From: Rhytidiadelphus loreus
Taxonomy: Eukaryota > Streptophyta > Bryopsida > Hypnales > Hylocomiaceae
DNA length: 64,000 nt
Assembly (NCBI GenBank): GCA_947034895.1
Contig: OX344763.1
Span: forward strand, 27,155,025 to 27,219,024
Direction of reading: 5' to 3'
Shown: piece by piece, positions 28,001 to 42,157 of the stretch
Layout of the letters: each line of letters starts with the position of its first letter
How positions within the stretch are numbered: position 1 is the first letter of the stretch
The notes under the pieces: generated by a model
Databases searched by the model: none
What the model was told of the DNA's origin: nothing
Seen by the model: the letters and a program-made list of their open reading frames with translations, nothing else
Translations under genes and position numbers: made by a program

Positions 28001-29053
28001 ACCTAGTAGTGGAGGATATGACTCCGTCATGGTCGTGGTGGACAAGAATACAAAACTTGGCTATTTCATTCCCACAAATGAGAGTATTGATTCTCAAAAG
28101 ACTGCTTTTTTATATTTACACCATGTTTGGAAGCATCATGGAACACCAGATGAAGTGATATCAAATCGTGGGCCGGTATTTGTATCAAATTTATGAGGAG
28201 ATTATCCGACCTACTTCGTATTAAACCATCTCCAACGACTGCGTTTCATCCGCAAACGGATGGTCAAACTGAGAGAGTAAACCAAGTTCTTGAACAATTT
28301 TTAAGAATGTTTACCACTAGACGTCAGGATGATTGGGCGGAGCTACTTCCTCTTGCAGAATTTGCATATAATAATGCTTCCCATTCAGCAACAGGATTCT
28401 CTCATTTTTACGCTATATATGGATATCACCCATCCTTCTCTTTCATGACACCGACTTCATCCACCGTTCCAGCTGCAGAAGATCGAGTTCTTCTATTGCA
28501 ACAAGTCCACGAAGAATTAAAAACCATGATTCAAATGGCAGGTGAACAAGCTAAACGAATGTATGACAGAAATGTAAAAATGCAGCCAACTTTTCAAGTG
28601 GGAGACAAAGTCCTTCGACATGACAACATTGCCACAACTGCTCCATCCAAGAAGTTATCAACTAAATTTTTAGGCCCGTTCCCGGTAATATCTCAACTCT
28701 CGGATGTGGTATACCGTCTGAAGCTACCAAAGACTTTGCGTATTCATGATGTGTTTCATGTTTCCCTGCTTGAAAGATATTGCAAGGACACCATCGTGGG
28801 TCGACGTCACACAATTCCATCACCAATTGTCACTCCTGATGGCGACTTGGAATATGAAGTCCAACAAATCCTGGATTCGAGATTTTTTGGACGTTGGAAA
28901 AAACTGCAATATTTGGTTTCATGGACAAAATACGGTCCAGAAGAAAATTCGTGGGAGCCGGCTTCAAATCTCGATAACGCCCCTGATATAGTAGCAGAGT
29001 TTCACATGCTTCACCCTCAAGCGCCACAACTCAGTCAAGAAACGCAACATTAA
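25100..29053 (+). pseudogene. pol of the chromovirus (protease-RT-RNase H-integrase-chromodomain), disrupted
   Basis: The aspartic protease site DSGAT is at 25220-25234, directly followed by a frameshift; the protease then continues from about 25236 and ends at a TAA (26016-26018). A TAG at 26259-26261 precedes the reverse transcriptase, whose YLDD active site is at 26673-26684. RNase H (VETDASDMATSAIL) is near 27112. A TGA at 27708-27710 separates RNase H from the integrase. The integrase HHCC region, with CDIC, lies at about 27770-27900; the first catalytic Asp is in YADFIVKLP; the second, normally in a DRG context, reads NRG; the Glu is in the TDGQTERVN stretch. A one-base frameshift with TGA sits at 28194-28196. 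A chromodomain (YLVSWTKYGPEENSWEP) ends the protein, and the stop at 29051-29053 overlaps the polypurine tract. Confidence 0.92.
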
Positions 29054-29061
29054 AGGCGGGG
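29052..29061 (+). promoter_or_regulatory. Polypurine tract of the chromovirus
   Basis: AAAGGCGGGG lies three bases upstream of the 3' LTR and would prime plus-strand DNA synthesis. Position next to the LTR is the main support. Confidence 0.8.
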
Positions 29062-29064
29062 TAA

Positions 29065-29382
29065 TGTTACGAATACCGGGTAGTCGTAACAGCTGGACTA
29101 GGACGGTTAAGGGAGCAAGGGTGCTTGTCTTAGCGGTTACGGTAGTTATGGGAGGAAGATGGAACCTTCGTGCTACTTAAGGCTTGTGTTTGGGGTATTT
29201 CCCTTATGCGGTATTTTGTAATGCAAAGGAATGATTAATCTAATTAGACTAAGATTATCAATGTGGCTATGAATCCACTTGTTGTTTGTTTGGTATTCTA
29301 TTTGTGTCATCTTTGTAGGTTTTGAAGGTTATATGATGGTTTGCGATCGGAGTGTTGGCCGTTGAATTACTGATCCATGACA
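29065..29382 (+). repeat. 3' LTR of the chromovirus
   Basis: 318 bp, TGTTACG to CATGACA, three substitutions from the 5' LTR (about 0.9 percent). Confidence 0.95.
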
Positions 29383-29500
29383 CAGCCTCTCAGCCACGTA
29401 GGATCACTACGGTGTCACTACAACAGTCATGTTCCTTGGTTATCACAGCATTATAACTCGTGGTCTCCCGGAGGCCCAAAAAAACATCTAATGAAACGAC

Positions 29501-30642
29501 TTGGATTAGATGCCAATTCCATTTTTCTTCTAGTACAAGAATTTACTAAAAATTATTTCATGGAGTTTAACCCAGGAACGACGAGGAGGCCATTTTGTGG
29601 CGTTTAGATGAAGAGAAGCTGAATTGGAGAGAAATTGAAAGTGCTTTTTCATTCACTTTTTGTTTGTGGACCTTGCATGGAGGATTGGGAATAGTATCCA
29701 CTTGAGTTTGCAATCATGATAGTGTTTGTCTTCACATGAATGAGAAGTAAGAAAAAAAACGGATGGCAAAATTTGTCATTTTAGTGTATTTTGCTCCTTT
29801 CTCAAAATCTGAAATTTCTCCTTAAAAATGATGTCTTTTGGAATTGAGTCCAACTAACAAAATGAAGTTGATCTATTCTAGTTTCTACTCCAATTGGAAT
29901 TTTAGAAAAAATCGAAATATTGAATATTTTATTTAAATTTGAACTTTGGATGTAACTTTGATGTCTTTTATATTCTAATTATAGAAAGAAACGGTACTCA
30001 AGTTTACACCATGATGTTTGTCACTACAATGTACACCCATGGTAAAATTTTCAGATTTTTTGAAATAAAATTCTATTTGATGTGATTTTTTCTTCACTTT
30101 CTCTTAAAAAATTCTCATAAAAATCAATTTTTCTTAAAAAAATATAAAAAAATTTTGAGGTGAAGAAGACATGTAACTTTATCTCTGAAAAATAAATATA
30201 AAAAATTTCAAATATTTCTAGTTCAAAATTGGTCACAAATTGAGTGCCAGGCAATGAGGCTTTTGAACCTGTGTCATAGGCTCGTCCTTTAGGGGTTAAC
30301 ATCCCCCCAAAGGCAATCAGCTCTTAAAAAGATCGCTTTAAGTGCAGACTACCTTCAAGTGATTGGCCTTCTACTTTTCTTTCTTCCTCTTTTTCCTTTA
30401 AAGAAAAACACAGAGTTTCATTTCTGCTGTTTTCCTTTTTCTTTTTCTTTTTTCAAAAGTAACGGATTTGCTCCGTGACTGGCTCTGGGAGTCTGGACCA
30501 TTTGTCCTCCACGTGTCCCATGACACGGAATCATGACGTCACATTCCAGGTGGTAAGGGTAATGGAAGTCGGTCCTGTGCCGACTCCTGTTCTCGTGGCC
30601 GGATGGTCAGAACTCACTATTTTAGGCTCACTACTGTACTGT
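29501..30642. other. Intergenic, mostly AT-rich
   Basis: No credible gene. A GC-richer stretch at about 30465-30620 contains a short GTCGG...CCGAC inverted repeat and resembles the GC-rich heads of nearby repeats. A pyrimidine-rich run lies near 30370-30455. Confidence 0.5.
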
Positions 30643-31067
30643 AGTAAGGTAGAATGCTCTAAATGCGCTCATGCGTCCATCTTCTTCAAATAGACCCTAT
30701 TATTAGTTGGAGAATGGACATGGGGTGATTCTTAAATGGACCACTTTAGCAATTGAATGAATCAAGGAAAAATTGTTTTTCTATTGCAAGAGTCAATCAT
30801 TGTCTTTCATTTTGGCACATCTCTTTAGAAGTTCAAGTGGATAGGCTTTGGGAGACCTATGGTCACAAATAGGTGCCTATGCCCCAAATCTTTGAAAATT
30901 TACAAGTAATTCCAAAATGCTTGGAAAAATACAAACCACTTGTCTTAGGTTCCACATCTATTTTTCTTTCTCTAAAAAATGATCGAAAAATATTTTTGTA
31001 GATAGAAACCTATGGAAAATGGCAAACCAACCCTTAAATGGTTGCTTTTTGAGTATACTACCTTACT
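30643..31067. mobile_element. Small terminal-inverted-repeat element, about 425 bp
   Basis: The left end AGTAAGGTAGAATGCTC and the reverse complement of the right end, AGTAAGGTAGTATACTC, match at 14 of 17 positions. It has no coding capacity. The ends share AAGGTAG with the elements at 38.5 and 39.2 kb. Confidence 0.6.
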
Positions 31068-32834
31068 TTATCCAAAAAAAATTCAACTTGTCAAAAGTCA
31101 AGAATTTCACATTTATCATGGATGAGGAAATTTGAAAGACTTTGATTTTGAGACCTCCTTTAATATAATAGGAGATTCACGATACCGAGAATTTTAGTAA
31201 TGTCTTTAGCAAATTGGAGGAAGGTTTATTTTGTCTCTAGAATTGTGGACAAATTCTTTAGAAGGTTTAGTGAAGGCTCTTCAACAATTCAACCATCACA
31301 TTGTACACCTATTTGTCACTAAGTTGGGGGAATATTCACAATAAGGGCTTTGCTACTATGACTCCCTCAATCTTAGGGTTGCTTTATACTATGGTAGAGA
31401 AGTGCACCAGTTAAGCATTGTTGAAAAATGAAACAATATGATTAGAGGAAATTTTGTTCTTCACTAGATTAGGTTTACACTACGGCCAAGACTTGTCAGA
31501 TGGAGAACTTCAAGCATGGATGAAAAAATGACATAGGATTAGTTTTTGGTAGGGGAGTTCTCTTGAGGTCAAATTTCTTAGACAACCTCACACACACCCT
31601 AGACAAAAAACTTGTCCTCCAAAGAACTCCAACTTCATTTATTGCCTTTTCATCATGGCATATCTCAATCGTGCAATTGAGGTCTTACTTTATTTCAAAT
31701 AGCATTAGCTAGCTCATCACCTCTTTTTTCACATTGCAAAACTCTCATGGTGAAGTTGTTTAATAGACTTCAATTTGTGAAGTTGTCCAAAAGACTTCTC
31801 CACTTGGTATTTACACTACAACTAGTCAAAAGCCTCTTATAGCATTATTTTGTTGTCTTTTCATCTTCTAGAACATCCCACTAGTTACCTCAAATAAACA
31901 TGTCTTGGCCAAACCTTCGTGACCAACAGGTGCACTTCTCCACTTTAGTGTCCAACATATTGTCCAACATAGTGTAAAGCGGCCCTTATACTTGACTAAG
32001 ACCAGGATTGACGCTCTTGGATTAAAAAAATACAATTCTCACCTTAGTCAAATGAAAAGACGAGCAATCTTTAGGTGATCCATTTCAGTCATAAAAGTGG
32101 CCCTTCACAAAGTTGTAGACTATTTTGGTGGGCCAAGTAAATGCAATGAACAACCCAAACTCGATAGTAACAGAATACTTCGAGCAAACAGCCATTTTGC
32201 ATCGAGAAGTGGAAATTTATGCAAAAGGGTTCAGAGCTTTGCCACCGTGATGGCAAAAGCATAAATTACAAAGTGATAAGTAATGGTCGCCAACATGGCA
32301 CTAACAATAACACACAGTTCACAGTGGTGGATTCTAGGGTGGGTAAAGAAATTTTAAATAACTTCGGCAAGGAGTTGTGAAAGAGAACAAGAGGAAGAGG
32401 AAGAAGAGTTCATGTCGGCTATCTGTTTGAAGAGATCGAGCAACTCGCCATCACCGCCATACCCACCACTGACACCACCATAGCTGCATCGAAACCATTC
32501 CACAGTTGCGTGGATTTGAAGCTAGTGCACTCTGTTCTCGAAACTAGTCCTCACTGAGACGAAAACCACCCCTAGGATCATGAACGACGAGTACTAGCAT
32601 GCACCAACGACGGCAATTGTCCGTGCTCCAAAAGACAAATCGACTGATCGTAGGGTTCTATTTCAGAGACAGGCTAGAAGGATACTTAGGGTTCTGTGAG
32701 TCAAAAAGCAGTCCGACCAGCCAGCCTCCTTCAACTGCTCTCTCTTTATCTACAGACACAGAGAGCTATGGCTTTTGCTAAGCAGACTAGTGCTCAAAAG
32801 AAAACAAGAGCTCTGGGAAAGTTGATCAAATTGC
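31068..32834. other. Intergenic region downstream of the MAP kinase
   Basis: AT-rich up to about 32300, then more balanced. The stretch near 32380-32760 is GC-richer, but its open frames are short and unlike any family known to me. The MAP kinase 3' untranslated region would be in the bases just below 32834. Confidence 0.5.
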
Positions 32835-35370
<2,536 letters not shown>

Positions 35371-35850
35371 CACCACTACGGCGCCGCCCGCATTCCCTAG
35401 CAACCCCAACCCTCCCTCTCGTCTGTTCTCCTCACAAAAACAAACTTCCCTCAAACCAAAAAAAAAACAATCCGAACTAACACCTACAAACACGACAAAT
35501 CGCTTCTAGACGAGCTTGAGAGCCGGGTGCAGGAAATCCCCCCGACTTTCTTACGCCAGAAGCTCCGGCGACGGTGAATCCAGAAAGGGAAGAGCTGCGG
35601 GGAAAGGTTCACTGAGCGAACTTGAGACTTCCCCAAGCAGGAAGGTCGCAAAATGGCTGTAGCAAAATGGAGGAGGGTCGGAAATGAGCAGAAAGGGGTA
35701 GAAAGGTATATAACCTTTGCGGAAAGAGTCATGATGGTGTAGACGTAGAAAAGGGTAGTGTGTATACGTACATTGAGCCACGTATTGTACAGAACTGGTA
35801 TTTGGGAATATATTGGGGGTATGAGGAAGTACCAATTGTAGGCTAATTAC
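35371..35850 (-). promoter_or_regulatory. Leader and probable promoter of the MAP kinase gene
   Basis: The GC content is clearly above that of the flanking spacer, with C/T-rich runs on the plus strand near 35480-35620. Its position directly upstream of the start codon makes it the likely 5' untranslated region and promoter. I see no TATA box I would trust. Confidence 0.4.
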
Positions 35851-38462
35851 TCATAAATATCTGCATGTTTGTAGTGTCGCTGTGAATCAATTTGTATTTC
35901 CAGTACACTGACATGGTTATTTAGTATGGGTGAATATTTTACCACCCGGTAAATTGGCATGGTCCACATTAAAATTTACAATTCACAGTTCAGATAATTA
36001 GGGTGCCACTTTTATAATATACAATAGTCTTATGTCATTGGTTCAGTTTTTGATAAGATTTAAGATTCAAAAATAATTCAAAAATCCATAACCTTCACAT
36101 CGTTTGTCAAAACATCATAAAACAAAGTTTGTGCACCCTTCTTCACATAGAATTTTCTAACAATACCAAAAACACTACCAAGGGACGAACAATTTTTTTT
36201 TTTTTTTTTTTTTAAACACATGGACAATTTAAGGGACAGACAGTTTGAAGATCTCACCGTAACAAACAATAATAATAATAAATTAAAATAGCCTAGTATG
36301 CCTTGTGCTATTGCCACAATATAATAAAATTAATTTTTTTTTTTAATTTTGAAATTCAATATCCTTTTTGTTGTGAGTTAGAATGCATGATATAAAATCC
36401 ATGCATCCCTCCTTGCAAAGAGCTTTCTAATGGTACTAAGAATGCAATTGGAAGAGGCATAGTCCAAAAGATCTCACCATAACAAACAAAACAAACAACA
36501 TCATTTAAAGTATAGATTATTATTATTATTATTATTATTATATATTAATATTTTAAGAGTGTGTAATGATATTATTGTATGTGAAGGTCTAATTCAGCAA
36601 TTGAGTGCCAAAATTGAATTCCCATGTAGGATTTTCAAGGGGCCATGTCACCTCATACCATCCACAAGTAGACATGTAGCATTTTTTTACATAAATAACT
36701 TAATTTCTATCAAATCTGACTTTTATGTAGGGTATACCATCTTAAATATCATAAATGTTAAATAATATTATCCACAATAATTAACATCTATGCCAAATAA
36801 GCTTGATGAATAATTAGAGTGTCCAATTTTTTTTACTATAATATAGAATAGTATGTGCTCGTGAAAAATAAGATGGACTATACTAGATAACCGTTTCGGT
36901 GTAGTATTGGATGGTGTCATGTAAGAGGCTTGGTAGGAGGTTCATATTAGGAATGCCTACCTTATCTAATCACCTTGTGAAAAAATCTCTTTCTTGAATT
37001 TTTGGAAGCCTTTGAAGATTATAAGATAATTCAAAATTCAAAAATTATACAAATATATAATATCTCTATTATTGATGTTTGGTGTAGTATTGACAAAAAT
37101 CAATCACATTAATTTAATACCTTAATATTTGATTGTACATAAAAACAAGGAAAGATTTATTATCTTCTTCTTTTCCATTTTTTTAATTATAAAAAGTGTG
37201 AAGAATGTTAATACTCTAAATAAACTAATTTGACTATTTCAAAGACAATTGTATGAAAGGTCAAATAGACTAAATATGAGACAAGTTGAACTAACCATTT
37301 ACATCAACACCACTACATCATCTACATATCTTATTCTTCAAAATATTTAGTCATTGGACATTTGAAAATTTTCATTTGTAAATCAATGCTTAGACTTATG
37401 TCGAAAATATGGATCTTTCTATTTTAGGCATTTATCAAATTATATTTGCCAAATTTGATTAATTATTCAACAAAGAATGTTGAATCTAACTATTGGGAAT
37501 GGTAGTGGGAATTTTTTTATGAAGATGATAACGTTGTGAATGTTTTGGTTTCAATAAAGATATCAGTTCACAAATGTAAGATAGTTTGTTTGATTTATGT
37601 ATTAGTCATTGATTTTTACAGTGATGTGATACTTTCAAGAAATCATTGAGACTAAGGTACATCTAAATGGTCATTATTGAATTTCATTATATTTTATATA
37701 ATACTATTAAAAAAAACATACTTTTACAAAAGTTTTACAACAAAGTTACTACTACATTTACATTCAATTTCATATGATATACACTAATACATATAGAATA
37801 ATAAAAATGCGTATAAAAAATCAGAAATGAAAGAAAAATGGAAGTAGATCACAAATAATTGGTCGAAGAATCACTTATAAGCCAAACACAACAAATTATA
37901 CAAAGAATACAATGAGTACACAAAATGGTGGCTTTATAGAATGACATTTATTTTATGACTTCTTCCAAAACACTTGTTATCCCTTCATCAAAATCAATGC
38001 TAGTTTTAATTTTGTTTAGAATTGCAAGAAATGATGATTATGGGTGTTTATACCTTATTTGAGAAGTTCCCAAAACTCCCCAAAGTTGTTCAAATCAACT
38101 CTATGCACTAGCTTCAACCTCTAGATAACTTTAGGGCATACATTGTACATTCACAATAAAGAATCTCATACACCTATGTCATGAACTATAATCTTATTAT
38201 GTCCTCATGTACGTTATATAGTGTATTATGTGTATTAGACCACAAGAATTGTAGTCATCCATGTGTGCATATATAATATGGGTTATTTCATTTGTACATC
38301 TCCGTATTATTTGAAGTCTATACATGTGATGTTTCAACCTAATTTAGGTTTTTGCTCTCTGGGTTTTCATCATGAACATTGGATGAAATAATTAGATGCT
38401 ATTTTTTTGGGATGAAAACGTGATTGATTTTGTGACAAGGTTTGTAACACTAAGTACACATA
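35851..38462. other. AT-rich intergenic DNA with simple repeats
   Basis: Contains a run of 21 T at 36193-36213 and (ATT)8 at 36516-36540. No gene candidate. Confidence 0.7.
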
Positions 38463-38790
38463 CAAGGTAGGAGGTCCATAAAGTGACCATTTAAAAGCTA
38501 AAACTAAATTTCGGAGAGGTGAAACTTCTTGAAATATTATCCAAAAAAATTTCCTTGAGAGACAAGCGGAATTGGAAATAATCCCAAGTTGTTTAATATT
38601 TTTTGGAGCTTTGTGGAATTAGTCATGAATTTTTGAAGTTGAAATGGCATAGGGCTCTAAATTGCCCACCTCCTCAAATCTACATTGTTTGTACATTGCT
38701 AGTACAACAAAAAAGCAACATGTACAAATAGTGTACATTTGAAGAGGTGGACAATTTTAGAGCTCAAGCAATTTAAGAACCCCCTACCTC
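38463..38790. mobile_element. Small inverted-repeat element with a strong central hairpin
   Basis: The outer ends AAGGTAGGAGGTCC (left) and GAGGTAGGGGGTTC (reverse complement of right) are related. In the centre, arms 38652-38694 and 38722-38765 pair almost completely around a loop of about 27 bases. It lies against the left edge of the tandem array that starts at 38791. Non-coding. Confidence 0.6.
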
Positions 38791-39725
38791 AATAGGTGTA
38801 CTTCTATATGAAAATGTAGTGAAATGCAATAATATTAGAATACAAAATATAGATATATATGACCATAAAAGCCCTTTGGGTTGTTTTTGAGGTTCATCAC
38901 TTTCACACCCAAGGGTAGTAACACTACATATTTAATATAATAGATGTACTTCTATATGAAAATGTAGTGAAATGCAATAATATTAGAATACCAAATGCAA
39001 ATACACATGACTAGAAATGCCCTTTGGGTTGTTTGGGGAGAGTCATCACTTTAATTCACACCTAGGGGTCATGACATTGCATACTAAATATAATACACCA
39101 TATTTATATATAAATGAAATAAAATGCAATAATATTAGAATACAAAATGCAGATACATGTGACCAAAAAGGTCCTTTGGGTTGTTTTGGGATTAATCAAT
39201 TTTACACCTAGGGATTGTGACACGATGTACTTAATATAAGGTAGAATTGCCTAATACCACCATCCACCTAATTTTGTCACCTATAGGATCCTCCGAATTG
39301 CGTCAATGGCTCATCTATTACCACAATCTTTACAACCCTTTATCACGATGGCAATGCACTTGGAGAGTAGACGCATCATCCCACGCTTTAACAAGGGTCT
39401 ATTCACAATGTAACATTTCAGCTTTGAAAAATCACAGAAAATTAATTTATTGTCAAAATGTCTTCATTCTCTTTGCAATTGACTTCTTTCAAACTTTTCA
39501 ATCTTTGAAAAATATGGGAGCTGACAAATAGCTTCTCCAAAGTACCTAGATAGCAAATGCGTGGTAATGGGCAGTTCTACCTTAATAGGTGTACTTATAT
39601 ATATATATGAAAACATAGTGAAATGCAATTTTTATTAGAATACAGAATGCAGATACACGACACAAGAAAGGCCCTCTGGGTTGTTTTGGAGGGTTCATCA
39701 CTTTTAATTCACACCTGGTACAACG
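38791..39725. repeat. Tandem array, about 147-bp unit, four copies, one junction interrupted
   Basis: Units begin at about 38791, 38939, 39091 and 39584. Each contains GTAGTGAAATGCAATAATATT, a CCCTTTGGGTTGTTT block and CACACCTAGGG or similar. Unit 4 is separated from unit 3 by the element at 39239-39582. The joined flanks restore the same junction that links units 1 and 2. Confidence 0.85.
39239..39582. mobile_element. 344-bp element inside the tandem array (TA target duplication)
   Basis: The ends AGGTAGAATTGCCTAATACC and AGGTAGAACTGCCCATTACC (reverse complement of right) form a terminal inverted repeat. TA dinucleotides flank it at 39237-39238 and 39583-39584, and removing the element plus one TA regenerates the array junction. 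TA duplication is typical of Tc1/mariner-type (Stowaway-like) elements. No transposase is present. Confidence 0.8.
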
Positions 39726-40454
39726 ATCCTTTGTGGACGGAGAGTAGACTTTTGAAAGACTATATTTTTGCTTTTGGAACAAATTGCAATCAAACCAAGG
39801 ACTTTGAATGAATGAATAAGTTAGTCTGGAATAAAACCCCGGATTCAAGCCCTCAAGCCCTCCCTCGCTGTACCGGCAGGGTTGTCCATTACATAACTTA
39901 TAAGTACTTAATTATTGGTCCTAGTCTGCTATCCCCACAGTGCCCGTGAATCTCGGATCCAGTGAATGATGTGATTCCATAACTATGCCTATGCACCCAA
40001 AAGATGCAAACACACTACCCCTGCCCAACACTCCCGACTCAAAAATCCACGCCCCTCAATGTGCTTAAAAAAAAATTTAGTCCCCCTTTCCATGTCATTG
40101 ATTTGAATTGCACAACAAAAATATGGGATTGAATCCCCACCATTGGTCTCGAACATGATACTTATAAAATATGGTACATAATATGTGCTATGTGGCATAT
40201 ATACATATATTTGGGTTATACGGATATACGATGTATGATACACAAATACATATGAATATATGATAAATAGACGTGGATATTAATACAAGATATGGTGCCG
40301 ATATCCCATATTGATTGTAATGACAACGATTTCCAAAAGAATATAAAATAGAAGGTGGAGATAGAAAATGAATTTCACAAGCACATTATGATTGCCAACT
40401 AATTAGTTAGTTGATTATGATAGTTGTATCATTCTATGCACCCCAAAGACAAGT
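39726..40454. other. Intergenic, no gene seen
   Basis: AT-rich with short GC-richer patches near 39840-40050. No supported feature. Confidence 0.5.
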
Positions 40455-40833
40455 TTAACATCATTGACTAATGAAACAAGGGTGCCTTTTGCATCTTTGA
40501 AAAGGGACCTACCCCACAATGAACAAAATGGTCTTCTACGGCTCCTCAGCCCACCCCCGATCCTTGAAGTAATTGAAATTGACAAGTAGTTCCTCCCCTC
40601 CCGTGCATCCACAACATTGTATAGCTTAACCAGGCAGTGGTCCTCCCCATGTTCAGAAGGTATCATGCTTTGCTAGATACCTTGGAGGTACTCTTCTTAT
40701 CACCAGGTACTTCAAGAATTAGGGGTCGGCGGAGGAACCATAGTAGACCTTTTTGTGCACTGTAGGGAGCTCCTTTTCAAGGATGCAAAAGGGACTCCTG
40801 CCCTGCCCTAACTCGTTGGTAAACAATGTTATG
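40455..40833. repeat. Long imperfect inverted repeat, arms about 120 bp
   Basis: Arms 40455-40571 and 40708-40833 are reverse complements with scattered mismatches. The best part pairs GCATCTTTGAAAAGGGACCT with the complement of AAGGAGCTCCTTTTCAAGGATGC-type sequence, and CCTTGAAGTA with TACTTCAAG. The loop is about 136 bases and has a small hairpin of its own (AGGTATC/GATACCT). The GC content is far above that of the surroundings. One strand of each arm reads as related peptides containing LFKDAKGT, so the arms may be an inverted duplication of a gene fragment I cannot identify. Confidence 0.75.
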
Positions 40834-42157
40834 TCTAAATACCTTCCCAGCATGAGGAGGATCAGTGCCTGGTTCTACAATGTTAGGTCAGTTTTGAGTT
40901 TCCATGGACATACAGATTAGGTTAAGTCAAATTATTGATGTCTGGAGAGAAAATCATTTCTGTCACTTTTCCATTGGGGAATTTCTTTTTTCTTTTCTTT
41001 TTTTCCTGTATTTTTTTTTCTGATGATGACATCTGTGCTGACTCAGTTGTAGGATTTTTTTTTACTCTACGTACTGCATTGGGAACTTATGTCAAATGGG
41101 CCACCTTTTGCATTGGAACCAAGTCAATATTATTTTGTTCCTCTCGTGCCAAAAAAGAACGAAAATAAATTTGCCCGTGGGTGAGTGCACGTTGTCTCCA
41201 TTAGCCCTTTGACGTCATCCACGCCCCAACTGTGACATTAGGGAAGACATGCAGTCACCCCATAGTCTTAGTTTAATGGGGAAAAGCCGGGAACTGTACA
41301 AGGGCACAACTCCATGTCTGTCAGCATTTTGAGCCACAGTGATTCTCTAACTTAATAATGTGTTCTAGAACATTCTGGAGTTTCAATGAGATTGGAACTT
41401 CATTTTGATTGGCTTTCAGTTGTCCTTTGGAACAGAGACTATGGCATGATGGACTCCCCTGGTTTTTTTGAAAACTGCATTTTCACACTGCACAATGTGG
41501 TTAGGGTTTGGTTGGAGTGGTCAGAGCCTCACGGTCACATTGTTCTTGTTTGACCCTGAATAGGAGGAGGGGGGGGGAGAGAGAGGAGGCTTGGGGTCCA
41601 AGTTGACAAAAGATAACCCTTATTAGGATATGGAGTACAAAAAGTGATCAATGAATGATTTCCAGTATTTATGTAGAAATGAGGAATGCACGTATTTTAT
41701 TCACTCAATGGATGGTTTCATGCTTGATGACCATTGTATAGTCTCATCATTTTAGGGTGTGACATTTTTTTAGGTAAAAGTAGCTCAGTTGTGGTGGTCA
41801 AGAGCATAAATGATTAAATTACTTCTAAATGAATGTGAAGAAGTTTGAATAGGTTGCATTCAAAAAAATTCAAAAAAAATGAGTAAGTGCTACACAATGC
41901 TAGAGCCACTTGTTGTGTAGGTACTTGTTAATGTTCAATCTTTTGAAAAAAACAAATTAAAAGATCCAATCTTGAAGTTGGTGTGACTAAAGAGTATGTT
42001 GAGGTAGCTTAACTAAGGTAGACATATCTGTTACAAACCCTCTTCCCAATTGAGTCCCTATGTACATTTGTTCAACATTTGAGCCTTCAAAATGTTGGAC
42101 GAATGTAAATAGGGAAGTAATTGAAAAGAAGATCTTTAATGGATATATATGCCTACA
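40834..42157. other. Intergenic with a purine-rich tract
   Basis: A GC-moderate stretch up to about 41620 includes a purine run at 41562-41589 with nine consecutive G. After that the sequence is AT-rich. At about 41786 a TAGCTCAGTTG word looks like a tRNA D-arm, but no tRNA follows. Confidence 0.5.

Larger units (their letters stand above)
23210..29382 (+). mobile_element. Ty3/gypsy chromovirus LTR retrotransposon, young but defective
   Basis: Complete 6,173-bp element: LTR, gag with CCHC knuckle, protease, reverse transcriptase, RNase H, integrase, chromodomain, polypurine tract, LTR. Both LTRs are 318 bp, begin TGTTACG, end CATGACA and differ at three sites. The flanking pentamers TAGTC (23205-23209) and CAGCC (29383-29387) differ only by two C/T changes, so a mutated 5-bp target duplication is possible. 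No exact tRNA primer site follows the 5' LTR. At least four in-frame stops and several frameshifts break the coding region, so this copy cannot encode its own machinery. Chromodomain Ty3 elements, including a Tcn1-like group, are known from mosses; which clade this belongs to needs a tree. Confidence 0.95.
23035..29500. repeat. Older repeat split in two by a retrotransposon
   Basis: The sequence at about 23035-23209 (GAGTCTTCGGGAGACCATTTC followed by an A-rich tract) has the layout of the left part of the elements at 19.6 and 63.1 kb. The sequence at 29383-29500 (GCCACGTAGGATCAC and onward) looks like the right part. The chromovirus at 23210-29382 sits exactly between them. Confidence 0.45.

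Noticed and set aside
32380..32790. GC-richer stretch with a 60-codon plus-strand frame near the MAP kinase end
   Set aside because: It has no recognisable motif, no plausible splice partners and is near the expected 3' end of the opposite gene.
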